A DNA stretch of 64,000 nucleotides from Paraburkholderia sp. BL23I1N1 (GCF_003610295.1 NZ_RAPV01000002.1:124001-188000); one strand, 5' to 3'; shown: positions 7,243-16,162, numbered from the stretch's first letter. Translations and numbers: made by a program. Notes: generated by a model not told the origin, from the letters alone.

Positions 7243-10059
7243 TCAACCTAAAGACGCGCAGTCGTCCGCCGGTGTTTCTGTTTTCGCGAGGTCGTCGATA
7301 AGGTGACGTGCCTGGTCGTAACCCGGCATGTCGGTTCGGACCATGCTGATGAGCTCTGCAAGGTGCGCCGAGACTTCTCCTCGAATCACCGCGGGCGTCG
7401 GCCGCCCGAAAGGACGCAATCGCAGGAACGGGATGCCGGCCACTGCAAACAAGCCGTCTTTTCTATCGTCTCTTTCCTGCTGTTTCTCAGTGTCATGCCA
7501 TGGACTGTCGACTTCGATTGCCAGCAACGGCAGGTAGGTTGTACTGGAGACCACCACGATATCGACGCTCGCGCGTAGGTAGTATCCGAAGTCCTCGGAC
7601 TCCACCAGCTCTTTCATGCGGTCGTAGCTCATGATGCTTTGCAACGAGCAGTTCGGGAACACGAGGTGGTTCGGACACAACTGGACAACGACCTGATAGA
7701 TGGAGAACTCGCGCTGGCTGTTGAAGACCTGCTTGACGGCCGACGTCCCTTGAGTACGGACAATCCGGCCCGCCACCGCGTGCTGATTCTCGCGCTCCAG
7801 TAGCGGGAGGATGTGCGGGTTGATTTGATAGCGCCCGTCTCGCTCGAACAGCATGCCGTCGCTCATCAACTTGCGATGGTGGTGCTGCGCCCAGTACGCA
7901 GTCATGCCAGCGTACTTGCCGAGTTCCTCGAAACCATTGAAGCTGTCAATCTGGTTCAATGCCATCAAGACGTTTTTCGCCTGCCAGGTGAGACTTGGCC
8001 ACCGTGTGACCGCTGTGCGCTCAAACTGGTCTTGCGTCCGCAACGTCTTCAGTCGTTGTTCGGCACTGTTCAGCAAATCCTTGACGGCGGCCTTGACGTG
8101 CGCTTCGCCGCCGGTACTGCTGCGAAGGGTTTCGACGAAGGCTTGAACAGCGACGAGCTCCGTCTCATTCGCCCAAAGCAGTTTCGCGTTCGTAAGCAGC
8201 ACATCAGAAGCCTTTTCGGAGAGAGCCAGCGAGTCGAGGTACGTCGCAAGCGCTACCTGCTTGTCGCCTGCGACCTGCTCGAGGTACGCGAGCAGGAACG
8301 TTCCTCGCGGGCTCATAAGGTCTTCGGCAAGCTCTCTGGCGAGCCAGAGCAGGTCCGACTGGTCTTCCCCGTCGGCCGACATCAGGGCATCAAAAATCCT
8401 TACGGCGGACTGCTTCCAGAGCGAATCCAGATGTGGGTGCGGTTCAAGTTTGTGGCGACAGCCCGCGAATTCGGTCAACACCCCCAGGACAGCACGGACC
8501 TTGTCAGCCGGCACGTCTCCTTGCAGGACTGGCAGGGAGTAATGCTCTCGAATCTGCGTCGACGCGTAGGGGTGCATGAGCGCCCCTACGAAGAATTTAA
8601 TTCGCTCAGCCAAAGACTCCCAGCCGTCAATCGCCATCCATTGGAACAGCGCAGACGTTGTATCCCTGATTGATTCGACGGCCTCATACGTGGTGTCTTC
8701 ACCGGGATTGTGCCGTTCATTGCCGTAGTAGCTCATGGCGCCCGCGAACAGCCGGGAAAACTGGCATAGCTCCCGATTATGGCTGTAAGTGCTCGGGATA
8801 TGGTCTACCAGGCGCTGCACGAGGCTTTCGGCGCTCGGGTGGCGCAAATTCTGATACGCGATGGGAACCTCAGTTCGACCGCCTTCCGGGGTGCCGACCG
8901 TCAAGCTCGCGCCCAGCATCGAGCCCAGCCCGGTCTGAAACCGTGCAAGGCTGTGAACACCTGCGGAAAATAGTTGTGCGGCACGACCCTTGCCGTTGGC
9001 CAGTGCGCTCTTTATCAGATTTGCGAGCCCCTCACACAGGTCGTTTTCGTAGGGGCCCGGGTATCGCCCCAGCAGGTCGGCGTAGCCTCCGAAGGACTGC
9101 CAGCTCAGCTCCCACAGAAAGCCCCAGTCGTTAGCGCTCATCTCTTCGCGAGACCAGCCTTCGTCCTCTCCCTGGTCGTCGTCAGGGTCAGCGATGACCG
9201 GAGCAGGAATTCGGGATAGCGCGGCGCGTACGGCATCCGCCTCAGCCTGCTCGGCCATCTGCATCAGCAACTCGGCCTGAAAGGCTCGAAGACGCGCGAG
9301 GTTGCCCGTCCCAAGGTCAGGAATTTCTTCTGCACGCACATAGGCTTGCGCCAGCACGAGGTCAATTTCAGGCAATCTCTCCCGCGCTGCGTAGTGCGCC
9401 TGTGGAATCTCCTCCCCGTCCTCATTGACATACTCCTCGAGAAACATGAGCCGGTGGCAGACCGAGCGAAAACGTTCAATCCAGAAGAACTCGAGGGGTT
9501 CCTTGCAGGCATCGGCCAGCACCTCGAAGCCGTACAAGACTTCGTCGAATTCGTGGCCGAGCAGTCGAACGAAAAGTGCAAATTCTGGAAGCTTGGGGAA
9601 GTCTGCGCACCCCTTGCTCAATTCCGTCACCGCCGCCTTCGCCTCGTCGCGACATTCGCCACTGAGGCTGCTCGCTGAACCAGGCTGACCTTTGGTGAAC
9701 GCGCAAATGCGAGTGCGCAACAGCCAGAGCCGAGCGGTCACCTCATCTGCGTCAAGAATGTATTCCGGTGGCGTGTCCGCCAGTCTCAGCAGAGAATCCC
9801 AGTCTCCCGCCTCAACGCACATCCGTGTGTTGTTCTTCAGGTCTGCAACGGTCTGAATGCCGAACGGGTCTTCCGTCGATGCGCGCGGCTCGTTAAAGCC
9901 GCCCGCCGTCGCTGACGCGGTGCCGTGGGCTGGTGACGTGACGGGTTTCTTGAGCTTTGCCTGGTCCCGGCGAGCCTTGCTTTTTCTGGTCACTGCGGAA
10001 TATTCCTTTTTCAAAGGTCTCGAAACGGACCGCTCTCTCAGGCTGCCGTCTGTCTGCAA
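7243..10059 (-). CDS. Large helical protein with winged helix and DUF2726 nuclease-like domain
   Basis: This 938-residue protein starts with a basic tail (TRKSKARRDQAKLKKP), followed by about 600 residues of predicted alpha-helical repeats rich in Leu and Ala. Around residues 690-775 a winged-helix-like segment occurs (LTWQAKNVLMALNQI to MLFERDGRYQINPHI). The C-terminal 110 residues match DUF2726: SVDIVVV, then PLLAIEVDSPWHD, then RDDRKDGLFAVAGIPFLRL. This resembles the restriction-endonuclease-like fold with Asp and Glu-x-Asp metal ligands. The combination suggests a DNA-acting protein whose helical part senses a partner. It stands alone on the minus strand beside the defence-like locus. A role in phage defence is inference; no characterised homologue is recognised. 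Confidence 0.75.
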   Translation of the reverse strand: MQTDGSLRERSVSRPLKKEYSAVTRKSKARRDQAKLKKPVTSPAHGTASATAGGFNEPRASTEDPFGIQTVADLKNNTRMCVEAGDWDSLLRLADTPPEYILDADEVTARLWLLRTRICAFTKGQPGSASSLSGECRDEAKAAVTELSKGCADFPKLPEFALFVRLLGHEFDEVLYGFEVLADACKEPLEFFWIERFRSVCHRLMFLEEYVNEDGEEIPQAHYAARERLPEIDLVLAQAYVRAEEIPDLGTGNLARLRAFQAELLMQMAEQAEADAVRAALSRIPAPVIADPDDDQGEDEGWSREEMSANDWGFLWELSWQSFGGYADLLGRYPGPYENDLCEGLANLIKSALANGKGRAAQLFSAGVHSLARFQTGLGSMLGASLTVGTPEGGRTEVPIAYQNLRHPSAESLVQRLVDHIPSTYSHNRELCQFSRLFAGAMSYYGNERHNPGEDTTYEAVESIRDTTSALFQWMAIDGWESLAERIKFFVGALMHPYASTQIREHYSLPVLQGDVPADKVRAVLGVLTEFAGCRHKLEPHPHLDSLWKQSAVRIFDALMSADGEDQSDLLWLARELAEDLMSPRGTFLLAYLEQVAGDKQVALATYLDSLALSEKASDVLLTNAKLLWANETELVAVQAFVETLRSSTGGEAHVKAAVKDLLNSAEQRLKTLRTQDQFERTAVTRWPSLTWQAKNVLMALNQIDSFNGFEELGKYAGMTAYWAQHHHRKLMSDGMLFERDGRYQINPHILPLLERENQHAVAGRIVRTQGTSAVKQVFNSQREFSIYQVVVQLCPNHLVFPNCSLQSIMSYDRMKELVESEDFGYYLRASVDIVVVSSTTYLPLLAIEVDSPWHDTEKQQERDDRKDGLFAVAGIPFLRLRPFGRPTPAVIRGEVSAHLAELISMVRTDMPGYDQARHLIDDLAKTETPADDCASLG

Positions 10060-10107
10060 CTGTCGGAATTATCCCTCAATTCCCAAACAAATCGGCGCGT
10101 CTTGGAA

Positions 10108-10384
10108 TGCGACGACAGTGACTCTGGCGAGGCACAATGCGCTGCTGCGGTCGCTGTCGGTTGCGAAGGTCTTTCGCAATGGTCGCGAGGCAAGCAACAT
10201 GATGGTGCGCGCCGAGAACCTCGGACGCGCTTACGGCATTTCTGAGTTGTGGTTGCTCACAACGACGGCGGTCGGCTTCTTCCGACGGGCGGGCTACGCG
10301 AAGACCGACCGGAACAGCACGTCTGTTGAACTGAAAGACAGCACTCAGTTTGCGCAGTTGCGCCCGTCATCGCCGTATGCATGA
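10108..10384 (+). pseudogene. Relic of ArsN2-type GNAT acetyltransferase
   Basis: A frame ending at TGA 10384 reads NALLRSLSVAKVFRNG, then GISELWLLTTTAVGFFRRAGY, then DSTQFAQLRPSS. In ArsN2-family arsenic-resistance acetyltransferases the corresponding stretches are ALLRSLAVAP.RG.G, LYLLTTTA..FF..LGY and T.EF..LCPAS, so the match covers the C-terminal two thirds. The acetyl-CoA loop is damaged, the N-terminal part is missing, and no start codon or ribosome site precedes it. The divergent 938-residue gene begins 50 bases away. With the ArsB relic near 1.2 kb, this points to a decayed ars operon in the island. Confidence 0.6.
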
Positions 10385-10521
10385 AAAAACCTCGCAAAGC
10401 TAATCTGGTAAACGTTGAGTCCATCGGTGGCTCGCTTGAATGCTCATCGTGCCGCGGCTATAACGTAATTAGCAAATCAGGGCCTCGACCGGATTGGCAA
10501 GAAAAGGCTTGTTATTCCTGA
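10381..10521 (+). CDS. Possible 46-residue CxxC peptide
   Basis: An ATG at 10381 overlaps the stop of the arsN2 relic (ATGA) and opens a 46-codon frame with a CSSC pair and a lone C-terminal Cys. There is no convincing ribosome site. The CxxC could bind zinc, but one pair is little evidence. Listed because the stretch is otherwise empty. Confidence 0.2.
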   Translation: MKKPRKANLVNVESIGGSLECSSCRGYNVISKSGPRPDWQEKACYS

Positions 10522-10572
10522 CGCGCGTTGAAGTCCCAAAACCGTGTGACATAAAGCTTAGGGACAGTGACA

Positions 10573-11106
10573 ATGAGAAGAGCCATCGAGATAGTAGACC
10601 TTGGACTGAAGGTTCTGTCTTGCATCGCTATCTTGTGCGCTGGAGCATGGGCGGCCTGGGTTTTCTGGCTTGCCGGCTCGACTGATTGGCAGAACAATCT
10701 CACGCTTGAAACCCAGGTTCTGCCGTATCACGATAATTTGAGACTACTGGTCGTGCACATACGCTCAAAGAACCCCCGCACGGCCACTTTCGAGTTGGAT
10801 AGCGACCGTCACGACTCTTTTCAGCTACGCGTTCGAAAGCTTAGTGCGGGCGCGAAAGCCGGTACGGTCTTTCACGAGGACGAGGGTGAACTGGTTGCAA
10901 GTGCCGACCTTCTAAAACTGGCAGGCGACAGCTACGAGTTTTTGCCGAACGCCGAAATGGATGACATGCAGACCGTCGTGTCGCCGGTGGGCATAGCCGT
11001 TTCAGTTATCGCGGAGATGAAGATTCACACGGGTGCGTACGATAAACATGGGCAGCCCGACGTCGACTCGAACTCCACGTCTACGGTTGTGCGTATTGAA
11101 CCGTGA
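10573..11106 (+). CDS. Membrane-anchored protein of unknown function
   Basis: This 177-residue protein has one N-terminal membrane segment (about residues 12-33, ending AAWVFWLAG), followed by a soluble domain of beta character (ETQVLPYHDNLRLLVVHIRSKNP and later VISP-like VVSPVGIAVSVIAEMKI). The pattern resembles small anchored beta-sandwich proteins found as hypothetical genes in islands. An in-frame GTG lies six bases upstream of the chosen ATG. It is separated from the H-NS-like gene by about 190 bases. I do not recognise the family and can give no function. Confidence 0.6.
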   Translation: MRRAIEIVDLGLKVLSCIAILCAGAWAAWVFWLAGSTDWQNNLTLETQVLPYHDNLRLLVVHIRSKNPRTATFELDSDRHDSFQLRVRKLSAGAKAGTVFHEDEGELVASADLLKLAGDSYEFLPNAEMDDMQTVVSPVGIAVSVIAEMKIHTGAYDKHGQPDVDSNSTSTVVRIEP

Positions 11107-11300
11107 GCACTTGACGCGGACCGCGCTCCAAGTATTGCTTTACATGTGCTGAAGGCCATGACGCGACGCATCGATTGACGGCACAGAAGCCTCGAACTTG
11201 AATGACATTGCTGTCTCCAATAGTTCGGCCATTCGACCAGAACTAGCGCGCTCGGCCCCGTGCATGTCATAGTGCGGGCTTCTCAACTGTGGAGGTGGGA

Positions 11301-12092
11301 ATGGCAACCCTGGATTCTTTGCAATCAAAAATCCGAAAACTTCAGGCGCAAGCTGATGCGCTTATCGCGAAAAAGTCGAGCGCTGTTATCGAGAAGATTC
11401 GCGAATTGATGTCAACACATGGCCTGACCACCGCTGATATCGATGCGCACACTGGCGGCAAGAAACGCGGACCGAAGCCCGGTACAAAGGCTGCGGTTTT
11501 TGCGAAGGCTTCCGCGGCGAAATATCAGGACCCGAAAACCGGTGCCACCTGGTCCGGACACGGGCGTGCTCCCGGTTGGATTGCGAACGCTAAAGACCGC
11601 AGCAGATTCCTGATTCAGGATGGCGCTGATGCCGTTGTCGCTGCGACTGGCCGCACTGTGAGCAAAGCGAAGACTGCTGTCAAGAAAGCTTCGACTGCTG
11701 GTGGCGCAACTGCTTATAAGGGACAACCCAAGGGTCCGCAGCCGGCCAAATATCGCGACCCGAAGTCCGGTGCGACATGGAGTGGGCGCGGTCCGGCGCC
11801 GGCGTGGCTAGCCGGCGCGAAAGACCGGAGGCGGTTTCTGATTGATGGTGCTAGCACGGCGGCCGATGCGAAACCGGCGGTCACGAAGGCTGTTGGGAAG
11901 AAGGCCCCGACGGTGAAGAAAACCGCTGCCAAGAAGGCCGTGAGCGCAAAGACGCCGGCTAAGAAAGCAGCAGCGAAGGACACTGTGCGGGCTGCAGTCA
12001 AGAAAGCGCCGGCGAAAAAAGCGCCACGCCAGAGCGCATCCATGCCCGCTCCAGTGGGCACAGTCGAGTCTGGGGCCGAATTGACGACCTAA
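11301..12092 (+). CDS. H-NS-family protein with two DNA-binding domains and lysine-rich tail
   Basis: This 263-residue protein starts at ATG 11301 after GGAGG. Residues 1-40 form the short coiled-coil oligomerisation segment (LDSLQSKIRKLQAQADALI). A basic linker KKRGPKPG leads into a first H-NS C-terminal domain (KYQDPKTGATWSGHGRAPGW), and about 80 residues later a second (KYRDPKSGATWSGRGPAPAW). The final 80 residues are almost entirely Lys/Ala/Pro repeats of the histone-H1-like AKKAxxKKA type. Ordinary H-NS/BpH3 proteins have one such domain and about 100 residues. It likely binds AT-rich foreign DNA and may silence the neighbouring island genes. Confidence 0.85.
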   Translation: MATLDSLQSKIRKLQAQADALIAKKSSAVIEKIRELMSTHGLTTADIDAHTGGKKRGPKPGTKAAVFAKASAAKYQDPKTGATWSGHGRAPGWIANAKDRSRFLIQDGADAVVAATGRTVSKAKTAVKKASTAGGATAYKGQPKGPQPAKYRDPKSGATWSGRGPAPAWLAGAKDRRRFLIDGASTAADAKPAVTKAVGKKAPTVKKTAAKKAVSAKTPAKKAAAKDTVRAAVKKAPAKKAPRQSASMPAPVGTVESGAELTT

Positions 12093-12716
12093 ACCTAGTT
12101 GTCAGGTGCCTGGTGGACCAGCGATTTTCTGATTCCACCGGGTACACCAGGTGGACGACTTTCTATTCCGCCTGTGCTGCCTGAGGTTGCGCGGCTTGCT
12201 GTTGAGCGTGCTGCTTCGCAAGGTGCCTGCCGACCATGCGGCCACCGGCCGCAACAAGGACAGCGTGGTGCCCCGCGTAATGCCCAGCGACCCTCGCCTA
12301 CCACCGCACCCTTGATGCAGCCTGTTGCGTTTACCTTGTGCGGCAGCGCCGTAAGTCAAGTTGCGCTGTTTGTCACGGCGACTTTGTTTAACGCGGCGTG
12401 TGGCCATTTCTCGGATGACTGAGGTGGGCTAGTATCGCCACGTGACACCGGTGCGACGGCGGCCTCCCGGGGCGCGCCGATGGGGGTAAGGCCGCTTCGA
12501 TGATGGCCATAGGCCGTTCTGCACGAATCGGAAAAAATCCGCAGGTGCGCCCTTGAAGTGGGCCTCGCCAACCATATTTATAACCAAGCGACTGAGCGGC
12601 TCGGGGTGAGCCTGCCAGTCGCTTTTTTTGCGCACACGTTCGCTGCCTTCCGCAATCCGAAGCGGCTGGCCTGCCACGACCAGAGAAAAAGCAGTAAAAA
12701 TATAACAGGAGGGAGA
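12093..12716. other. Long leader/intergenic region before the conjugation-like locus
   Basis: About 620 bases without a supported gene. It contains an inverted pair CCTGGTG/CACCAGG around 12110-12152 and a strong terminator-like hairpin at 12586-12629. The downstream gene has its own excellent ribosome site (AGGAGGGA at 12708). The region must hold the locus promoter, but no clear -35/-10 pair was found by eye. Confidence 0.4.
12586..12629 (+). terminator. Rho-independent terminator or leader attenuator
   Basis: Stem arms AAGCGACTG (12586-12594) and CAGTCGCTT (12616-12624), with an inner GGCTC/GAGCC pairing, are followed by an uninterrupted run of T. It is far from the end of the H-NS-like gene and only about 90 bases before the first metallo-beta-lactamase gene, so it could attenuate that transcript. 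Confidence 0.7.
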
Positions 12717-13799
12717 ATGGCTGACGGTATTGAGATTGATTTTCTGCCGGTGGGAACCGGCGAAAAGAGCGGTGATGCAATTGCGGTACGCTGGATTGCT
12801 GATGGCAAGTACAGGGTGATGCTGTACGACGGCGGCACAAAGGAGTATGGACGCCCTCTCGTCGAACACGTTATGAAGCACTTCAACACGAAGCACGTTG
12901 ATTACGTGGTGAATTCGCACCCGGACAACGACCATGCGGGTGGGCTTCTTTACGTACTTGAAAACCTGACGGTCGGCGAACTCTGGATGCACCAGCCTTG
13001 GAACTACAGTAGCGAGATTCGCCACTACTTCCATGATGGCCGCATTACCGACGAGAGCCTTGCACAGCGATTGCGGGACAAGATGGCCGCCGCCCATGCG
13101 CTTGAAAAGATGGCCGAGGAGAAAGGCGTCAGAGTCTTCGAACCGTTCGCTGGCTCAAAAATCGGCATTTTTACGGTTCTCTCGCCCGCCAAAGACCGCT
13201 ACGTCAAGGAACTCATCCCGCAGTTCGAAAAATCACCTGAGCTGAAGAAGGCCGAAGGTATGTTCGACGCCGTGGTGGATTTCGTCAAGGAAGCGGCGGG
13301 GGCTGTAGCAGACGTCTGGGATAAAGAGTTTCTGCCAGACAACGTCAAGACGTCGGCTGAGAACGAAAGCAGTGCAGTTCTCTTTGCGACTATTCGTGAC
13401 CGAGGATACCTGCTCACAGGTGACGCGGGCATCGACACGCTGCGGGCATCGTCGGACTATGCAAAAAGCATTGGTGTCGATTTGCCCTCCCAGGTTGCGT
13501 TCGTCCAAATCCCGCACCACGGCGGTCGGCACAATGTATCGACTGAAACGCTGAATATGATTGTCGGCAAGCCGTTGGCTCAGGCAGTCGAGGAGCCTAC
13601 GCGGTCGGCCTATGTATCCGCCGCCGCTCAGGCGCCGCGGCATCCGAAGAAGCTGGTAACGAATGCATTCAAGCGTCGGGGCTTCAAGGTGGCGCAGACG
13701 AAGGGTCAAAGTATCTGGCTGTATTCGAAAGGGATGCCGACGCGTGAAGGCTATGGGCCGCTTAATTACCTGCCGTTCTTTGCCGAGGTGGAGAAATGA
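12717..13799 (+). CDS. ComEC-type metallo-beta-lactamase fold hydrolase (first)
   Basis: This 360-residue protein lies behind AGGAGGGA. It begins IEIDFLPVGTGEKSGDAIAV and has the zinc-ligand motif SHPDNDHAGG (residues 67-76), a later LLTGDAG, and QIPHHGGRHN. These are the ordered motifs of the ComEC/Rec2-like branch of the metallo-beta-lactamase superfamily, which hydrolyses phosphodiesters in nucleic acids or nucleotides. It has no signal peptide and no membrane part, unlike ComEC itself. An insertion of about 100 helical residues (about 120-215) separates the motifs. It overlaps the next gene by four bases (ATGA), so the two should be co-translated. Its exact substrate is unknown. Confidence 0.85.
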   Translation: MADGIEIDFLPVGTGEKSGDAIAVRWIADGKYRVMLYDGGTKEYGRPLVEHVMKHFNTKHVDYVVNSHPDNDHAGGLLYVLENLTVGELWMHQPWNYSSEIRHYFHDGRITDESLAQRLRDKMAAAHALEKMAEEKGVRVFEPFAGSKIGIFTVLSPAKDRYVKELIPQFEKSPELKKAEGMFDAVVDFVKEAAGAVADVWDKEFLPDNVKTSAENESSAVLFATIRDRGYLLTGDAGIDTLRASSDYAKSIGVDLPSQVAFVQIPHHGGRHNVSTETLNMIVGKPLAQAVEEPTRSAYVSAAAQAPRHPKKLVTNAFKRRGFKVAQTKGQSIWLYSKGMPTREGYGPLNYLPFFAEVEK

Positions 13800-14758
13800 G
13801 TGAAACGAAGGGAATGACCGCAGCGATTGCGGACGCCCTCTCGAAGTTCGGCGACCGCTATGACCGTAACGCGCGTCTGGCGCCGGCATTGCTGGTGCTA
13901 TTACCCGCGGTCGTCGCGATTATCGCGCTCTACGGCAAATCACTCGGCGTGCTCGGCACCATTGTGACGACTATCGGTGTATGCGGTGGCTGGAGCCTGC
14001 TAGCTGACTTTGCGCGCAGTCGAGGGAAATCGCGCGAAAAGGCGATGTGGGCAAAGTGGGGCGGTCCGCCGAGTAACCAGATGCTGCGGCACTCCGATAC
14101 AACATTCGACGAGGTTTCGAAGGCGCGATACCACGCGATGCTCGCGAAGAAAATCGGCAAGAAGTTTCCGACGGCGGCGGAGGAAGCAAAAAATCCGGCT
14201 GCCGCCGACGGGGTGTATGCGTCTGCCGGAAACTGGCTTCGCGAGGCGACTCGCGATGAGAAGAAGTATCGCCTCTTGCTGAATGACAACATCGCTTACG
14301 GTTTCAGGCGGAACGGGCACGCGCTGCGCCGGCTTGGCATTCTGGTCTGCGTATGCGTTATCTCGTGGACGCTCCTTCGACACGGCTTGTCGCCGCTTTT
14401 CGACCGTTTGCACAAGACGGCCGATGCTGAGGCACTCTTCTCCGGCGGGGAGTGGATATCACTTGGCATTGCAGTGATTATGCTGTTTGCATGGATTGGG
14501 TTCTTTACAGAGGAAACGGTCCGAAGCGCGGCGTTTTCCTACGCACACAAGCTTGTAGTCGCCTGCGAAAGCCTTTTTTCAGCGCAAACGGCGAAAGCGT
14601 CTACGAAAGAGAAGGCGGACAGTACGTCCAAATCGACCAACGCAGGCGCGAGCGCACGCAAGACGTCCAGTGAGGCCCCCGGAGAAGATGGCGCGTCGCA
14701 AGGTGTGAAAGGTCGACGGTCAACTCGGTCCGCGAGGTCGCAAACTGACCCGCAGTGA
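13796..14758 (+). CDS. Multi-pass membrane protein of the E2-E1-JAB locus (first)
   Basis: This 320-residue protein overlaps the preceding hydrolase by ATGA. It has two membrane helices near the N-terminus (ALLVLLPAVVAIIALYG and LGTIVTTIGVCGGWSLLA), a cytoplasmic-looking region of about 110 polar residues, then two more helices (LGILVCVCVISWTLL and ISLGIAVIMLFAWIGFF). The last 60 residues are a low-complexity Ser/Thr/Lys/Ala tail. No family is recognised. In defence loci, proteins with this layout often act as membrane-damaging effectors or sensors. Here the strict coupling to the metallo-beta-lactamase protein suggests that the two work as a pair; that is inference. Confidence 0.75.
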   Translation: MSETKGMTAAIADALSKFGDRYDRNARLAPALLVLLPAVVAIIALYGKSLGVLGTIVTTIGVCGGWSLLADFARSRGKSREKAMWAKWGGPPSNQMLRHSDTTFDEVSKARYHAMLAKKIGKKFPTAAEEAKNPAAADGVYASAGNWLREATRDEKKYRLLLNDNIAYGFRRNGHALRRLGILVCVCVISWTLLRHGLSPLFDRLHKTADAEALFSGGEWISLGIAVIMLFAWIGFFTEETVRSAAFSYAHKLVVACESLFSAQTAKASTKEKADSTSKSTNAGASARKTSSEAPGEDGASQGVKGRRSTRSARSQTDPQ

Positions 14759-15007
14759 CCTTACGACAAGCGCAACGAGCTTACCCCTATCGGCGCGACG
14801 TTAGCGCGAAGCGGCAATGTGTTCCGTCCGGCTCATTGCCGCGAGTTGATTGTGTTACACTGAAAAATACCACATCTAGTGGTCATGCAGCGAATTTGTG
14901 GCGTATTTTGTAGAGATGACTAAAATAAGGGGCCGAACGCCGTGCCGCTTCTGACACATTCAGGGTGCGACAGGAGCCTAAAACACGTCTTGATACAGGG
15001 GTTATCG
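14759..15007 (+). promoter_or_regulatory. Internal promoter region with perfect palindrome
   Basis: This 249-base gap divides the locus into two transcription blocks. It has TTGATTG followed by TTACACT as a possible promoter (about 14847-14862). A perfect inverted repeat ACCAC-ATCTA-GTGGT lies at 14869-14883, just downstream of it, where a repressor could block transcription. A start-proximal AGGGG at 14997-15001 serves the following GTG start. Confidence 0.45.
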
Positions 15008-16162
15008 GTGACACCGCAAATCACTTTTTTTCCCGTCGGCAACGGGGACATGACACTCATCCGCCTGTCGAGCGGCCGCAAGATTCTTATCGACGTAAAC
15101 ATTCGCCAACCGGGGGACGATGTTCGCGACGTCTTGAAAGACCTTCGCGAAATGCTTGACGAGGACGCGGAGGGTCGCCCATATGTTGACGTGATGGTTC
15201 TCAGCCATCCGGACCAGGACCATTGCCGCGGGCTGCGTGAGCATTTTCATATGTCACCGCTGTCGGATTACCCGACAACAGGCACGCCGTCGAAAATCGT
15301 CGTTCGTGAAATGTGGTCTTCGCCGCTGATTTTCCGGCGGGCTTCGAAGTACCACACGCTGTGCGATGACGCTAAGGCATGGAACACGGAGGCGAAGCGC
15401 CGTGTTCGCCTCTTCGAAGAAGAGGGAATGGGCGAGGATGGAGACCGCGTTCTTATCCTCGGTGAGGACGCCGATGGCAAGACCGACAATCTCGGCCAAA
15501 TCGTTATCAAAACGGACTCCACGGTTACTCGGGTCGCCGGCCACGCGGAGACAAATTTCAGCGCCTTGTTGCTCGCGCCGATGAACGCAGACAACGAAGA
15601 AGATGCTGAAAAGCTCTCGAAGAATGAGTCAAGCGTCATCATGAACTACTCCATCGGCACTGGCGCAAAGTCCGATGCGGTGAAATTCCTCTCGGGTGGC
15701 GATGCCGAAGTCTACATCTGGGAAAAGCAATGGAAGCGGCACAAGAACAAGCCGCATGTGCTGCAATACGACCTGCTTTCGACTCCGCACCATTGTTCGT
15801 GGCATACGTTGTCGTACGACAGCTGGAGCGAGAAGAAGGAAGGCGCCAAGGTGTCTCCGGACGCGCGCGATGCGCTCTCTCAGACGCGGCCGGGCGCGTA
15901 CCTCGTGGCAAGCAGTTGTCCCATCAAGGACGACGATAACGACCCGCCTTGCATCCGCGCGAAGCGGGAGTACGTAGCTATCGCGAAAGATGCTTCGGGC
16001 ACCTTCATCAACACGTCGACTCATCCGAACGAGAAGAAGCCTGAGCCGATGACATTCGAAGTTACGTCGGGTGGCGTGAAGGCGAAATGGAAAACGTCGG
16101 TTGAGCCGCGTGCGGCTGTTGCATCGGTTTTGGCGACCAAACCGCTTTCCCATGGCCGATGA
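15008..16162 (+). CDS. ComEC-type metallo-beta-lactamase fold hydrolase (second)
   Basis: This 384-residue protein uses GTG 15008, chosen because AGGGG lies six bases upstream and the sequence then begins TPQITFFPVGNGDMTLI, matching the start of the family. The metal motif is LSHPDQDHCRGL (His67, Asp69, Asp71, His72). Later come FLSGGDAEVYIW (the GDA motif) and STPHHCSWH, where the usual HHGS is HHCS. It therefore looks active and is clearly a diverged relative of the first hydrolase. An open frame extends upstream to GTG 14942. Its end overlaps the E2-E1-JAB gene by 11 bases, a sign of tight co-expression. Confidence 0.85.
   Translation: MTPQITFFPVGNGDMTLIRLSSGRKILIDVNIRQPGDDVRDVLKDLREMLDEDAEGRPYVDVMVLSHPDQDHCRGLREHFHMSPLSDYPTTGTPSKIVVREMWSSPLIFRRASKYHTLCDDAKAWNTEAKRRVRLFEEEGMGEDGDRVLILGEDADGKTDNLGQIVIKTDSTVTRVAGHAETNFSALLLAPMNADNEEDAEKLSKNESSVIMNYSIGTGAKSDAVKFLSGGDAEVYIWEKQWKRHKNKPHVLQYDLLSTPHHCSWHTLSYDSWSEKKEGAKVSPDARDALSQTRPGAYLVASSCPIKDDDNDPPCIRAKREYVAIAKDASGTFINTSTHPNEKKPEPMTFEVTSGGVKAKWKTSVEPRAAVASVLATKPLSHGR

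Noticed and set aside
6958..7301. Plus-strand frame after the CueR-like gene
   Set aside because: There is no usable start codon and no family similarity; it runs into the end of the leftward gene.
12099..12422. 107-codon plus-strand frame after the H-NS-like gene
   Set aside because: Pro/Arg-rich random-looking composition and no ribosome site.
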